Assembly (NCBI GenBank): GCA_036489025.1
Contig: DASXGN010000018.1
Coordinates: forward strand, 61,963-125,962
From: Dryocola sp036489025
Lineage (GTDB): Bacteria > Pseudomonadota > Gammaproteobacteria > Enterobacterales > Enterobacteriaceae
Length of the DNA stretch: 64,000 bases
Direction: 5' to 3'
In this document: piece by piece, positions 9,060 to 16,904 of the stretch
Numbering within the stretch: position 1 is the stretch's first letter
Layout: every line of letters begins with the position of its first letter
The notes under the pieces: generated by a model
Database searches by the model: none
What the model was told of the DNA's origin: nothing
What the model saw: the letters and a program-made list of their open reading frames with translations, nothing else
Position numbers and translations under genes: made by a program

Positions 9060-10228
9060 TATTTTGTCTCCTTACTGGCGGCCTGATTTTCAGCTGGCAT
9101 ATCGCTGGCGTGCTGTTGCACGTAGCGGGTCAGCACGCGCAGCTGTTCCTGATTCAGGGAAGTGCGCGGGGCCATGCCTTTAATCACGCCGATCCACTGG
9201 TTGGCGTTGAAGCGGTCAAGGGCGGTCAGGCCGTGGCAGCCGGTACAGTTAGCGGACATCATTGACGCGGCGTAATCCCAGATCTTCTGCTGGCTATCAA
9301 TCATCTGATTGGCGGGCAGCCAGAGCTGTAGCGCGGTTTGATGCCAGACGAGATGGGTTTCCGGGTCGGTGTAGTCGCCGAGACGTTTGACCTGCGCACG
9401 CGCTTCTTCGCCCAGCAGGACGCTGAGGATGCGTCTGCCCGCGGCGGCGTAGAACACTTCGCTGACGCCGTCCTGCTGCCAGCCGTTTACCTGGGCCAGG
9501 ATCATGCCGTTTTCACGCTTGACGACGCTCACTTCGGTGCCCGGCATCAGGTTGCCCGCGTTAGGCTGCTTGCTGTCGGCGGTGAGCCAGAAAGGCTGCG
9601 TGGCAATCGACCAAAGCTGCGTTGCGCTGGCCGATGATTTTGCCGCCGCGGCGGACAGTTCGCTGGCACCGGCCGCGGAGAGCTGGCTCATATCCGGCAG
9701 GATATGGGCAACGCCCTTATGGCAGTCGATACAGGTTTCGCCGTTTTTGATGGCGACCGGATGCTCGTGGCGCGCCTCGGGACGCTGGGCCAGCACGTCC
9801 ATCGCCTCATAGCTGTGGCAGGAACGGCAGGTGGCTGAGTCGTTCTTTTTCAGCGTTTCCCAGACGCTCTGGGCCATCGCCAGCTTGTGGGATTCGTATT
9901 TTTCCGGCGTGTCGATTTTGCCGGTCATTTCGCCCCAGACGTCTTTCAACGCCATCACTTTGGTGGTCAGGTAGTCGATTGGCTGGTGCGGCACGTGGCA
10001 GTCTGCGCACTCGGCGCGGATGCCTTTCGGGTTCTGGAAGTGAACGCTGCCCTGATACTCCGCCAGCGGCTGCTGCATGGAGTGACAGGAGACGCAGAAT
10101 TCGGTGTCGCTGGTTTTGTGCATTACCGTGGCACCGCCGGTGAGCAGGACCGCGCCAAGCACGACCCCCGCCAGCAGCAGCCAGAGCCAGGCATAACGTC
10201 GCCGGCCGGAACGGTTTGATTTGTTCAT
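9059..10228 (-). CDS. torY: Pentahaem c-type cytochrome TorY
   Basis: Membrane-anchored electron donor that passes electrons from menaquinol to the periplasmic reductase TorZ. The product is 389 aa (E. coli TorY is 366). It has one N-terminal membrane anchor (about residues 13-33), four CxxCH haem motifs of the NapC/NirT-type domain (CVSCH, CADCH, CRSCH, CIDCH) and a fifth, C-terminal haem motif CTGCH in the domain specific to TorC/TorY. An alanine- and serine-rich linker of about 20 residues follows the tetrahaem part. Maturation requires the Ccm system. It is the first gene of the torYZ unit. Confidence 0.9.
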   Translation of the reverse strand: MNKSNRSGRRRYAWLWLLLAGVVLGAVLLTGGATVMHKTSDTEFCVSCHSMQQPLAEYQGSVHFQNPKGIRAECADCHVPHQPIDYLTTKVMALKDVWGEMTGKIDTPEKYESHKLAMAQSVWETLKKNDSATCRSCHSYEAMDVLAQRPEARHEHPVAIKNGETCIDCHKGVAHILPDMSQLSAAGASELSAAAAKSSASATQLWSIATQPFWLTADSKQPNAGNLMPGTEVSVVKRENGMILAQVNGWQQDGVSEVFYAAAGRRILSVLLGEEARAQVKRLGDYTDPETHLVWHQTALQLWLPANQMIDSQQKIWDYAASMMSANCTGCHGLTALDRFNANQWIGVIKGMAPRTSLNQEQLRVLTRYVQQHASDMPAENQAASKETK

Positions 10229-10300
10229 AGAAAATCCCTTAGAAGAAAAATCAACGCGGATGGATAGTTTTTTATTAGTGGCCAGGTTAACGGCGCATAA

Positions 10301-10306
10301 ATTATA
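10301..10306 (-). promoter_or_regulatory. Predicted -10 element of the torYZ promoter
   Basis: On the minus strand this reads TATAAT, a perfect sigma-70 -10 hexamer, about 75 bases upstream of the torY start. It predicts a transcription start near 10294. The position 17 bases upstream has no good -35 hexamer and is covered by the NarL/NarP site, as expected for a promoter that relies on an activator such as FNR. Confidence 0.55.
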
Positions 10307-10323
10307 AGGATTTCCGGCGAGAC

Positions 10324-10339
10324 TACCTCTTAGGAGGTA
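10324..10339. promoter_or_regulatory. NarL/NarP 7-2-7 site upstream of torY
   Basis: TACCTCTTAGGAGGTA matches the 7-2-7 inverted heptamer pattern TACYYMT-NN-AKRRGTA at all but one defined position. Its centre lies about 37 bases upstream of the start predicted from the TATAAT element, so a bound regulator would cover the -35 region. That fits nitrate repression of an alternative respiratory reductase. The site is called from sequence only. Confidence 0.6.
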
Positions 10340-10356
10340 ATTTAATTCACGCTAAG

Positions 10357-10370
10357 TTGATGCTGAACAA
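10357..10370. promoter_or_regulatory. FNR site upstream of torY
   Basis: TTGATGCTGAACAA matches the FNR consensus TTGAT-N4-ATCAA at 9 of 10 positions. It is centred about 70 bases upstream of the predicted torY transcription start, close to the class I activation position near -71. This predicts anaerobic induction of torYZ. Confidence 0.6.
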
Positions 10371-10450
10371 AGTTGGGCCGCTGACCTGGCAGGATTGGTG
10401 CAAATATCAATCGGATCGAGGGGAGGTAACGGGAGTGATTGGGGGGAAGT

Positions 10451-10475
10451 AAAAAAAGGGGAGCTGACGCTCCCC
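10451..10475 (-). terminator. argS terminator
   Basis: On the minus strand, 7 bases after the argS stop codon, GGGGAGC / GCTCCCC forms a 7-bp stem with a 4-base loop and is followed by seven T residues: a standard intrinsic terminator. Confidence 0.9.
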
Positions 10476-10482
10476 AGGTGAA

Positions 10483-12216
10483 TTACATGCGTTCTACGGT
10501 TTCGATACCCAGGGTATTCAGGCCCAACTTCAGCGTTTTCGCGGTCAGCAGGGCCAGCTTCAGGCGGCTGTGGCGGGCTTCTTCGCTCGCCGCATTCAGA
10601 ATTGGGCAGTGTTCATAGAAGCCGGAGAACAGGCCTGCCAGATCGTACAGGTAGGTACACATGACGTGCGGCGTGCCGTCGCGGGCGACCACGTTCAGCG
10701 TTTCTTCGAACTGCAGCAGGCGGGCGGCCAGCTGGGCTTCGCGATCTTCGGTAATCACCACCGGCGACTTCAGCAGCTCGGCTTCGTCGATGTCGGCCTT
10801 GCGGAACACGGAGAGCACGCGGGTGTAGGCATACTGCATGTACGGCGCGGTATTGCCTTCGAAGGCCAGCATATTGTCCCAGTCGAAGATGTAGTCCGTG
10901 GTGCGGCTTTTTGACAGGTCGGCGTATTTCACCGCGCCGATGCCGACGGCGTTAGCCAGGGCTTCCAGCTCGTCCGCTGGCATATCCGGGTTTTTCTCGG
11001 CAACCAGCGCGCGGGCGCGTTCCATGGCTTCGTCCAGCAGGTCGGTCAGCTTAACCGTACCGCCGGAGCGAGTTTTGAACGGCTTGCCGTCTTTGCCCAG
11101 CATCATGCCGAACATCTGGTGTTCCAGCGTGACGGACTCAGGCACGTAGCCGGCCTTGCGCACGATGGTCCACGCCTGCATCAGGTGCTGGTGCTGGCGG
11201 GAGTCGATGAAGTACAGCACGCGGTCGGCATGCAGGTTTTCATAGCGGTATTTCGCGCAGGCGATGTCGGTGGTGGTGTACAGATAGCCACCATCCTTCT
11301 TCTGGACGATCACGCCCATCGGATCGCCGTCTTTGTTTTTGAACTCATCCAGGAAGACGACGGTTGCGCCTTCGCTTTCCACCGCCAGGCCTTTGGCCTT
11401 CAGGTCTGCCACGATGCCCGGCAGCATTGGATTGTAGAGGCTTTCACCCATCACGTCGTCGCGGGTCAGCGTCACGTTCAGGCGCTGGTAGGTTAGCTGG
11501 TTCTGGGTCATGGTGATGTCGACCAGCTTGCGCCACATTTCACGGCAGTACTCGTCGCCGCCCTGTAGCTTAACCACGTAGCCGCGCGCGCGTTCCGCAA
11601 AGGCTTCGTCTTCGTCGTAGTGTTTTTTGGCGGCGCGGTAGAATTCTTCCAGGTCGGCCAGCGCCATTTCGCCCGCGTTTTCCTGCTGCTGCTTTTCGAG
11701 ATACGCGATGAGCATGCCGAACTGCGTGCCCCAGTCGCCCACGTGGTTGGCGCGGATAACTTTATGGCCGAGGAACTCCAGGGTGCGCACCGCCGCGTCA
11801 CCGATGATGGTGGAACGGATGTGGCCGACGTGCATTTCTTTGGCCACGTTTGGCGCGGAGTAGTCAACGACGATAGTCTGCGGCGCGACGATGTTCACGC
11901 CAGCGCGGTCGGAAGCAACCGCTGCATCCACGTTTTTGGCAAGGAAGGCAGGCTCAAGGAAGATATTGATAAAGCCGGGGCCAGCAATTTCAACTTTGCT
12001 GGCGATTCCGGTCAAATCCAGGTTAGCGATGACGGCCTCAGCGACTTGTCGTGGCGGCTTGCCCAGTGATTTCGCAACGGACATCACGCCATTGGCCTGA
12101 TAGTCGCCGAACTGGACTTTGGCTGACTGACGAACCTGCGGTTCGCAATCCGCAGGAGCGCCTGCGGCAATCAGTGCCTGACTGACTTTATCTGAAAGAA
12201 GAGCCTGAATATTCAC
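10483..12216 (-). CDS. argS: Arginyl-tRNA synthetase
   Basis: Cytoplasmic class I aminoacyl-tRNA synthetase charging tRNA-Arg; essential. The product is 577 aa, identical in length to E. coli. It contains the N-terminal additional domain of ArgRS, the HIGH-type signature HVGH in NVAKEMHVGHIRST, and the C-terminal all-helical anticodon-binding domain. The start at ATG gives MNIQALLSDKV as in relatives. It is a single-gene unit with its own terminator and a promoter facing yecM. Confidence 0.98.
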   Translation of the reverse strand: MNIQALLSDKVSQALIAAGAPADCEPQVRQSAKVQFGDYQANGVMSVAKSLGKPPRQVAEAVIANLDLTGIASKVEIAGPGFINIFLEPAFLAKNVDAAVASDRAGVNIVAPQTIVVDYSAPNVAKEMHVGHIRSTIIGDAAVRTLEFLGHKVIRANHVGDWGTQFGMLIAYLEKQQQENAGEMALADLEEFYRAAKKHYDEDEAFAERARGYVVKLQGGDEYCREMWRKLVDITMTQNQLTYQRLNVTLTRDDVMGESLYNPMLPGIVADLKAKGLAVESEGATVVFLDEFKNKDGDPMGVIVQKKDGGYLYTTTDIACAKYRYENLHADRVLYFIDSRQHQHLMQAWTIVRKAGYVPESVTLEHQMFGMMLGKDGKPFKTRSGGTVKLTDLLDEAMERARALVAEKNPDMPADELEALANAVGIGAVKYADLSKSRTTDYIFDWDNMLAFEGNTAPYMQYAYTRVLSVFRKADIDEAELLKSPVVITEDREAQLAARLLQFEETLNVVARDGTPHVMCTYLYDLAGLFSGFYEHCPILNAASEEARHSRLKLALLTAKTLKLGLNTLGIETVERM

Positions 12217-12292
12217 CTGGATACCTTACATTTTGCTAAAGGCCGATGTGTCGTGACACCAGCCGTATCGTGGGGGATAAAATAAGGGCGTA

Positions 12293-12322
12293 AGTATAAC
12301 TGTATTTAGCCGCCGTCGTCAG
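12293..12322 (-). promoter_or_regulatory. Probable argS promoter
   Basis: On the minus strand CTGACG (12322-12317) and TATACT (12298-12293) are separated by 18 bases, a reasonable sigma-70 pair about 75 bases upstream of the argS start. It is assigned from hexamer similarity only. Confidence 0.45.
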
Positions 12323-12464
12323 CAAAAGCCTTGTCCTGCGCGCCCTGAACCAAACTCAACGGTATAGTGAATAACCATTCAGTAAGCGAGGCGGGGAAGG
12401 GGAGTTGGTCAACGCCGGTTAAAAAGGTAGATTAGCCCCCTTCGTGACCTTAGAGGATGACGCC

Positions 12465-13028
12465 ATGGCTAACTGGCAGACAATTGCCGAGCTGAATGAT
12501 ATTTCAGCCGACCTCCCGCGTTTTACACAAGCGTTAACAGAACTTGCCACGCGCCTGGATTTGGCGATCGCGACGCTCGACGCCGATCACATTTCTTTGC
12601 GCTGCCACCAAAACGCAACCGCCGAGCGCTGGCGTGCCGGGCTGGAAAAGTGTGGCACGCTGCTGTCCGAAAATATCATTAACCATCGGCCAATCTGCCT
12701 GTTCCGCCTGGACGAGCCGGTTTGCGTGGCACACTGGCAGTTTACCATTGTGGAGCTGCCGTGGCCGGGCGAGAAACGCTATCCGCACGAAGGTTGGGAG
12801 CACATCGAAATAGTGCTGCCGGGCGACCCGCAGACGCTGAATTCACGCGCGCTGGAACTGCTTTCTGATGCGGGCCTGCGTCAGACGGGGATTTCGGTGA
12901 AAACCAGCTCGCCGAAAGGGGAACATGAAAGACTGCCCAACCCGACGCTGGCGGTGACCGACGGCAAAGTGACGCTCAAATTCCATCCGTGGAGTATTGA
13001 AGACATCGTGGCCAGCGAGCAGGCTTAA
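12465..13028 (+). CDS. yecM: YecM family protein (VOC-like fold, function unknown)
   Basis: Cytoplasmic protein of 187 aa, nearly identical in length to E. coli YecM. The family has a fold like metal-dependent vicinal-oxygen-chelate isomerases and oxidoreductases, with conserved His and Glu residues (for example in HISLRCH, HWQF and GWEHIE) that could bind a metal; no reaction is established. I use the ATG at 12465 (MANWQTIAEL), with AGAGGA upstream, rather than an in-frame upstream start at 12444. It is divergent from argS and ends in a hairpin that overlaps the end of the opposing C-S lyase gene. Confidence 0.9.
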   Translation: MANWQTIAELNDISADLPRFTQALTELATRLDLAIATLDADHISLRCHQNATAERWRAGLEKCGTLLSENIINHRPICLFRLDEPVCVAHWQFTIVELPWPGEKRYPHEGWEHIEIVLPGDPQTLNSRALELLSDAGLRQTGISVKTSSPKGEHERLPNPTLAVTDGKVTLKFHPWSIEDIVASEQA

Positions 13029-13043
13029 AACGCTGTTTAACCT

Positions 13044-14189
13044 TCAGAGCCTGCTTTTCGCGCAGGCTTTTTCCATCCTTTCGATGGCTTCCTCAAGCGT
13101 TGCCGACGTGCAGCCGAAGTTGATGCGCACGAATTGGGCCTCGCCAAAATCGGCGCCCGGTGAGAAGCCCAGCCCGGCCTTCTGGAAGAACAGCGTTGGG
13201 TTTTCAACCGACAGCCCGCTGGCGTCCACCCAGCCCAGATAGGTTGCTTCCGGGGCGGCCATTTTCAGCCCGGCAATATTGTTGACCGCGCAGGTTAGCC
13301 TGTCGCGATTGCCGCGCAAATAGACCAGCAGCTCCTGTAGCCAGGGTTCCCCGTCTTGCCAGGCGGCCTGCGCCGCGGTTAGCGCCAGCACGTCTACGCT
13401 CGGCACGATGCCGTCGCGCGTGCGGTTGAATTTTTTGCGCAGCTCCGGGTCGGGGATAATGGCCAGTGAGGCGCCGAGCCCGGCTATATTAAAGGTTTTG
13501 GAGGGCGAGATAAGCGTGATGGAACGCTGCTGCGCATCTTCACTCAGCGTGGCGAACGGGATATGCCTCACGCCCGGCTCAAGCAGCAGGTCGCAGTGGA
13601 TCTCGTCCGAGCAGACAATCAGGTCGTGCCGCTGGGCAAACGCCAGCTGTTGCTCCAGCTCATCGCGTCGGTAAACCGTTCCGCCTGGGTTTTGCGGGTT
13701 GCACAGCATCAGCAGCTTTTCTTTACCGGTCATCTGTGCGGCGAGGGACGGCAAATCGAGCAGCCAGCGGTCTTCAGTCAGCCTTAAAGGGGCGTTCAGC
13801 TGAGGACGGTGGGCAAAAGCAGAAGATTTTCTGAAGGGCGGATAGACAGGCGTGGGGGCAATGGTGGTTTCATCGGCTTCGGTAAACGCGCGCACGCTAA
13901 GGTTCAGCCCGGCGACTACGCCCGGTAAAAAGACAATCCATTCGGGCTCTATCTTCCACTGATAGCGGGAGGCCATGCGTTCGATTATCACGTCGATCAA
14001 ACCCTGGGGCCGGACACCGTAGCCAAAGACGCCGTGCGCAACCCGCTGCCGGAGCGCTTCCAGGATACACGGCGGCGAGCGGAAATCCATATCGGCCACC
14101 CACATTGGCAGCACGTCTTCGGCGTATTTATTCCACTTCGAGCTGTCGCTGTGACGACGGTCTATCCATTCATCAAAATTGAATGCCAT
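13044..14189 (-). CDS. PLP-dependent aminotransferase, MalY/PatB-type C-S lyase
   Basis: Cytoplasmic fold-type I PLP enzyme of 381 aa, most like MalY/PatB cystathionine beta-lyases, which split C-S bonds of cystathionine or cysteine conjugates to thiol, pyruvate and ammonia. Visible are the N-terminal MWVADMDF motif of this subfamily, NPQNPGG in the cofactor domain, SDEIHCDL (Asp contacting the pyridine nitrogen) and the Schiff-base lysine in SPSKTFNIAG. The substrate cannot be told from sequence. It sits between yecM and cutC, where E. coli has no such gene, and its promoter faces cutC. No dedicated regulator is next to it. Confidence 0.8.
   Translation of the reverse strand: MAFNFDEWIDRRHSDSSKWNKYAEDVLPMWVADMDFRSPPCILEALRQRVAHGVFGYGVRPQGLIDVIIERMASRYQWKIEPEWIVFLPGVVAGLNLSVRAFTEADETTIAPTPVYPPFRKSSAFAHRPQLNAPLRLTEDRWLLDLPSLAAQMTGKEKLLMLCNPQNPGGTVYRRDELEQQLAFAQRHDLIVCSDEIHCDLLLEPGVRHIPFATLSEDAQQRSITLISPSKTFNIAGLGASLAIIPDPELRKKFNRTRDGIVPSVDVLALTAAQAAWQDGEPWLQELLVYLRGNRDRLTCAVNNIAGLKMAAPEATYLGWVDASGLSVENPTLFFQKAGLGFSPGADFGEAQFVRINFGCTSATLEEAIERMEKACAKSRL
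13048..13072 (+). terminator. yecM terminator overlapping the opposing gene's end
   Basis: AGCCTGC / GCAGGCT forms a 7-bp stem with a 7-base loop followed by TTTTT on the plus strand. The stem lies within the last codons of the convergent C-S lyase gene. Confidence 0.8.
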
Positions 14190-14280
14190 GATAAGTTACC
14201 CCTCTGTGAGCGTCGTTTCAGGTTATCATTCTGGCCCGATGACACAACCGCTAAGCGAAAGAATTTTTAAGGAGTAATCA

Positions 14281-15030
14281 ATGGCTAAGCTGGAAATCTG
14301 CTGTTATGGAATCGACTGTGCCCTGACAGCGGAACAGGCCGGAGCGGACCGGATTGAACTGTGTGCCGCACCTAATGAAGGTGGGCTTACGCCTTCCGCC
14401 GGGGTGCTGAAAAAAGTGAGGCAGCTGGTTTCGATTCCCGTGCATCCGATAATCCGTCCGCGCGGCGGCGACTTTTGCTACAGCGACCTTGAGTTCGAAA
14501 CCATGCTCGAGGACGTGGCCCTGGTGCGTGAACTTGGCTATCCGGGGCTGGTTATCGGCATGCTGGACGCCGACGGGCATATCGATCTGCCGCGTATGGC
14601 GCGCGTAATGGACGCGGCCCGCGGCATGGCGGTGACTTTCCACCGCGCGTTCGATATGTGCCATAACCCGGTGCAGGCGCTGGAGCAGCTGGCCACATTG
14701 GGGGTGGCGAGGATCCTGACTTCGGGCCAGCAGCAGAACGCCGAACTGGGACTTTCATTACTTAGGGAACTAAAACAGCACTCCCATGCTCCAATCATTA
14801 TGGCCGGAGCTGGCGTGCGCCTGGGCAACCTGCAAAAGTTTGTTGAAGCCGGGATTGACGAGGTTCACAGCTCGGCGGGTCAGAGCGTTCCCTCGGTGAT
14901 GCGCTACCGTAAAGCGGGCGTGTCGATGAGCGCCGACGCCGAGGCGGATGAATTTAATCGCTACTGCGTGGATGGTGACGTGGTGGCAGCCATGAAGGCC
15001 GTGCTGGCCGCCGCGAAAACGGCAGCCTGA
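14281..15030 (+). CDS. cutC: CutC family protein
   Basis: Cytoplasmic TIM-barrel protein of 249 aa. It was named for copper homeostasis in E. coli, but later work attributes the copper phenotype largely to the sRNA MicL made from the 3' end of this gene, so the protein's own activity is unclear. Family motifs are obvious: AGADRIELCAAPNEGGLTPS near the N-terminus, RPRGGDFCYS, and TFHRAFD. A good ribosome site (AAGGAG) lies 6 bases before the ATG. The gene contains a sigma-E type promoter at 14766-14795 and is followed by a strong terminator. Confidence 0.95.
   Translation: MAKLEICCYGIDCALTAEQAGADRIELCAAPNEGGLTPSAGVLKKVRQLVSIPVHPIIRPRGGDFCYSDLEFETMLEDVALVRELGYPGLVIGMLDADGHIDLPRMARVMDAARGMAVTFHRAFDMCHNPVQALEQLATLGVARILTSGQQQNAELGLSLLRELKQHSHAPIIMAGAGVRLGNLQKFVEAGIDEVHSSAGQSVPSVMRYRKAGVSMSADAEADEFNRYCVDGDVVAAMKAVLAAAKTAA
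14766..14795 (+). promoter_or_regulatory. Sigma-E type promoter inside cutC, for MicL
   Basis: Within the cutC coding sequence GGAACT (14766-14771) is followed, 18 bases on, by TCCAAT (14790-14795), resembling sigma-E elements (GGAACTT and TCAAA/TCTGA). A start near 14801 would give a transcript of about 316 bases to the cutC terminator, close to the roughly 308 bases reported for E. coli MicL. Confidence 0.55.
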
Positions 15031-15116
15031 GACGGCAAAGTTTTTAACCGCGCATCATGTCGCCCAATATGATGTTTGCTTGTACCAGGCCCCGGTGTTT
15101 TGCCGGGGCTTTTTTT
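14801..15116 (+). ncRNA. micL: MicL small RNA from the 3' end of cutC
   Basis: In E. coli and Salmonella a sigma-E dependent Hfq-binding sRNA is transcribed from within cutC and processed to an 80-base 3' form that represses lpp, the major outer-membrane lipoprotein mRNA. Here the position, internal promoter and terminator are all kept. The segment after the cutC stop has a CATCAT / ATGATG stem (15053-15058 with 15069-15074), a single-stranded stretch including GTACCAG (15082-15088), and the terminator hairpin. GTACCAG is complementary to CUGGUAC as I recall it from early lpp codons; I have not verified the pairing. The 5' end is inferred; the processed form would be about 15037-15116. Confidence 0.7.
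15089..15116 (+). terminator. cutC / MicL intrinsic terminator
   Basis: GCCCCGG, loop TGTTTTG, CCGGGGC, then seven T residues: a strong Rho-independent terminator that also provides the Hfq-binding 3' end of MicL. Confidence 0.93.
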
Positions 15117-15152
15117 ATTTCTGATTCAGATGATTAGCGGGGAACATACGGG

Positions 15153-16124
15153 CTAAGGCTTGCGGGCCACCAGCACCGCACGGAGCGGCGCAGGGTAGCC
15201 TTCAAGGGTTTTATTGCTGTCGTTCGGATCGAGGAAGTCGGCCAGCGATTCGGTAGTCAGCCAGCTGGTACGGCGCTGCTCTTCGCTTGTGGTATAGCAG
15301 TGATCGACAATCTTCACGTCGACGAAACCGCATTTTTCCAGCCAGTTTTTCAGCGCCAGAGCGGACGGAATGTAATAGACGTTGCGCATCTGCGCGTAGC
15401 GCTCGCCGGGCACCAGCACGGTGTTTTCATCGCCTTCCACCACCAGCGTTTCCAGCACCAGTTCGCCGTCTTTCGCCAGCTGACTTTTAAGCTGGTAGAG
15501 GTGATCGAGCGGCGAGCGGCGGTGATAAAGCACGCCCATTGAGAAGACGGTATCAAAGATGTTCAGCTCGGGAAGCTGCTCAATGCCCAGCGGCAGCACG
15601 TGGGCGCGCTGGTCGCCGCCGAGCAGTTTGCGTACGGCTTCGAACTGGCAGACGAACAGCTGCATCGGGTCGATGCCCACCGCCAGATGCGCTCCCGCAC
15701 CAATCATGCGCCACAGGTGATAGCCGCTGCCGCAGCCGACGTCGAGTATAGTGCGGCCCGCCAGCGGAGAAATATGGGGCAGCACGCGGTCCCACTTCAG
15801 ATCTGAACGCCACTCGGTATCGATATCCACGCCGTAAAGAGAGTAAGGCCCTTTGCGCCACGGCATAAGATTACGCAGCAGTTTTTCAATGCCCAGCCGC
15901 TGGCCTTCGCTTAGCGGAGCCAGTGATTCCGCCGTGACGCTGTGCAGCAGGTCGAGGCGGTGCGGCTTCATTTCCGGCAGATATTCAACGGTGTTATACC
16001 AGTGCTTAAACTGGCCGTGGAGGTTTTCACGCTGCCAGGTGGCGATTTGCGCGGGCAGGGTTTCCAGCCACGGGGCCAGCGGGCTTTTAGCGATAAGCTG
16101 ATAAAAATTGCCAAAGTCGATCAT
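15153..16124 (-). CDS. cmoB: tRNA U34 carboxymethyltransferase CmoB
   Basis: Transfers the carboxymethyl group of carboxy-S-adenosylmethionine, made by CmoA, to 5-hydroxyuridine at tRNA position 34, giving cmo5U and widening wobble decoding. The product is 323 aa, as in E. coli, with the class I methyltransferase motif ILDVGCGSGYHLWRM around residue 120. I chose the ATG at 16124 (MIDFGNFYQL), which overlaps the cmoA stop (ATGA); an upstream in-frame start at 16181 would only read back through cmoA. It is the second gene of a cmoA-cmoB pair. Confidence 0.97.
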   Translation of the reverse strand: MIDFGNFYQLIAKSPLAPWLETLPAQIATWQRENLHGQFKHWYNTVEYLPEMKPHRLDLLHSVTAESLAPLSEGQRLGIEKLLRNLMPWRKGPYSLYGVDIDTEWRSDLKWDRVLPHISPLAGRTILDVGCGSGYHLWRMIGAGAHLAVGIDPMQLFVCQFEAVRKLLGGDQRAHVLPLGIEQLPELNIFDTVFSMGVLYHRRSPLDHLYQLKSQLAKDGELVLETLVVEGDENTVLVPGERYAQMRNVYYIPSALALKNWLEKCGFVDVKIVDHCYTTSEEQRRTSWLTTESLADFLDPNDSNKTLEGYPAPLRAVLVARKP

Positions 16125-16864
16125 GCCGGAGCTCCTGATTTGAGTGCCACTAAAGAGCCAAAGTTGAAGCACTGGAACCACAGCTCCGCGTGGTCAAAAC
16201 CGGCTTGTTTCAGGCGTTTTTTATGGGTTTCGACGGAGTCGGTGAGCATCACGTTTTCCAGCATGCTGCGCTTCTGGCTGATTTCCAGCTCGCTGTAGCC
16301 GTTGGCCCGCTTAAAGTCGTGGTGCATGTTAAACAGCAGCTCGCCGACTTCGGCGTCTTCGAAGCTGAATTTCTCGGAAAGCACCAGCGCGCCGCCCGGG
16401 TTTAAGCCCCGGTAGATTTTTTCCAGCAGCAGCTGGCGGTCGTCGGGCTCGAGGAATTGCAGCGTGAAGTTCAGCACCACCATCGAGGCATTTTCGATAA
16501 CGATATCGCGAATATCGCCTTCGATGACGTCAACCGGCGTCTGGGCTTTGAAGGCGTTAAGGTGGCGGCGGCAGCGTTCAACCATCGCCGGGGAGTTATC
16601 GACCGCGATGATTTTGCAATTGTCGTGATGAATGTTACGACGTACCGACAGCGTTGCCGCACCCAGCGAGCAGCCCAGGTCATAGACCTGGCTATCCGGC
16701 ATGACGAAACGCTCGGCCAGCATGCCAATCATCGAAATGATATTGGAGTAGCCCGGCACCGATCGCTGGATCATATCGGGGAAGACTTCAGCCACGCGTT
16801 CATCAAAGGTCCAGTCGCCCAGCTGGGCGATGGGGGCGGAAAACAGCATATCGCGGTCAGACAT
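16121..16864 (-). CDS. cmoA: Carboxy-S-adenosylmethionine synthase CmoA
   Basis: Converts S-adenosylmethionine and prephenate to carboxy-SAM and phenylpyruvate, supplying the cofactor for CmoB. The product is 247 aa, the E. coli length, with a methyltransferase fold: VYDLGCSLGAATLSVRR is the nucleotide-binding motif near residue 60. The end overlaps cmoB (ATGA). There are 40 bases between the end of yecN and this start, so yecN could be read through into cmoAB, though no evidence of shared transcription is visible. Confidence 0.97.
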   Translation of the reverse strand: MSDRDMLFSAPIAQLGDWTFDERVAEVFPDMIQRSVPGYSNIISMIGMLAERFVMPDSQVYDLGCSLGAATLSVRRNIHHDNCKIIAVDNSPAMVERCRRHLNAFKAQTPVDVIEGDIRDIVIENASMVVLNFTLQFLEPDDRQLLLEKIYRGLNPGGALVLSEKFSFEDAEVGELLFNMHHDFKRANGYSELEISQKRSMLENVMLTDSVETHKKRLKQAGFDHAELWFQCFNFGSLVALKSGAPA

Positions 16865-16904
16865 AACGTTAAATCCGGGAAATTCGAAAGACGCGTATTC
16901 TGCG

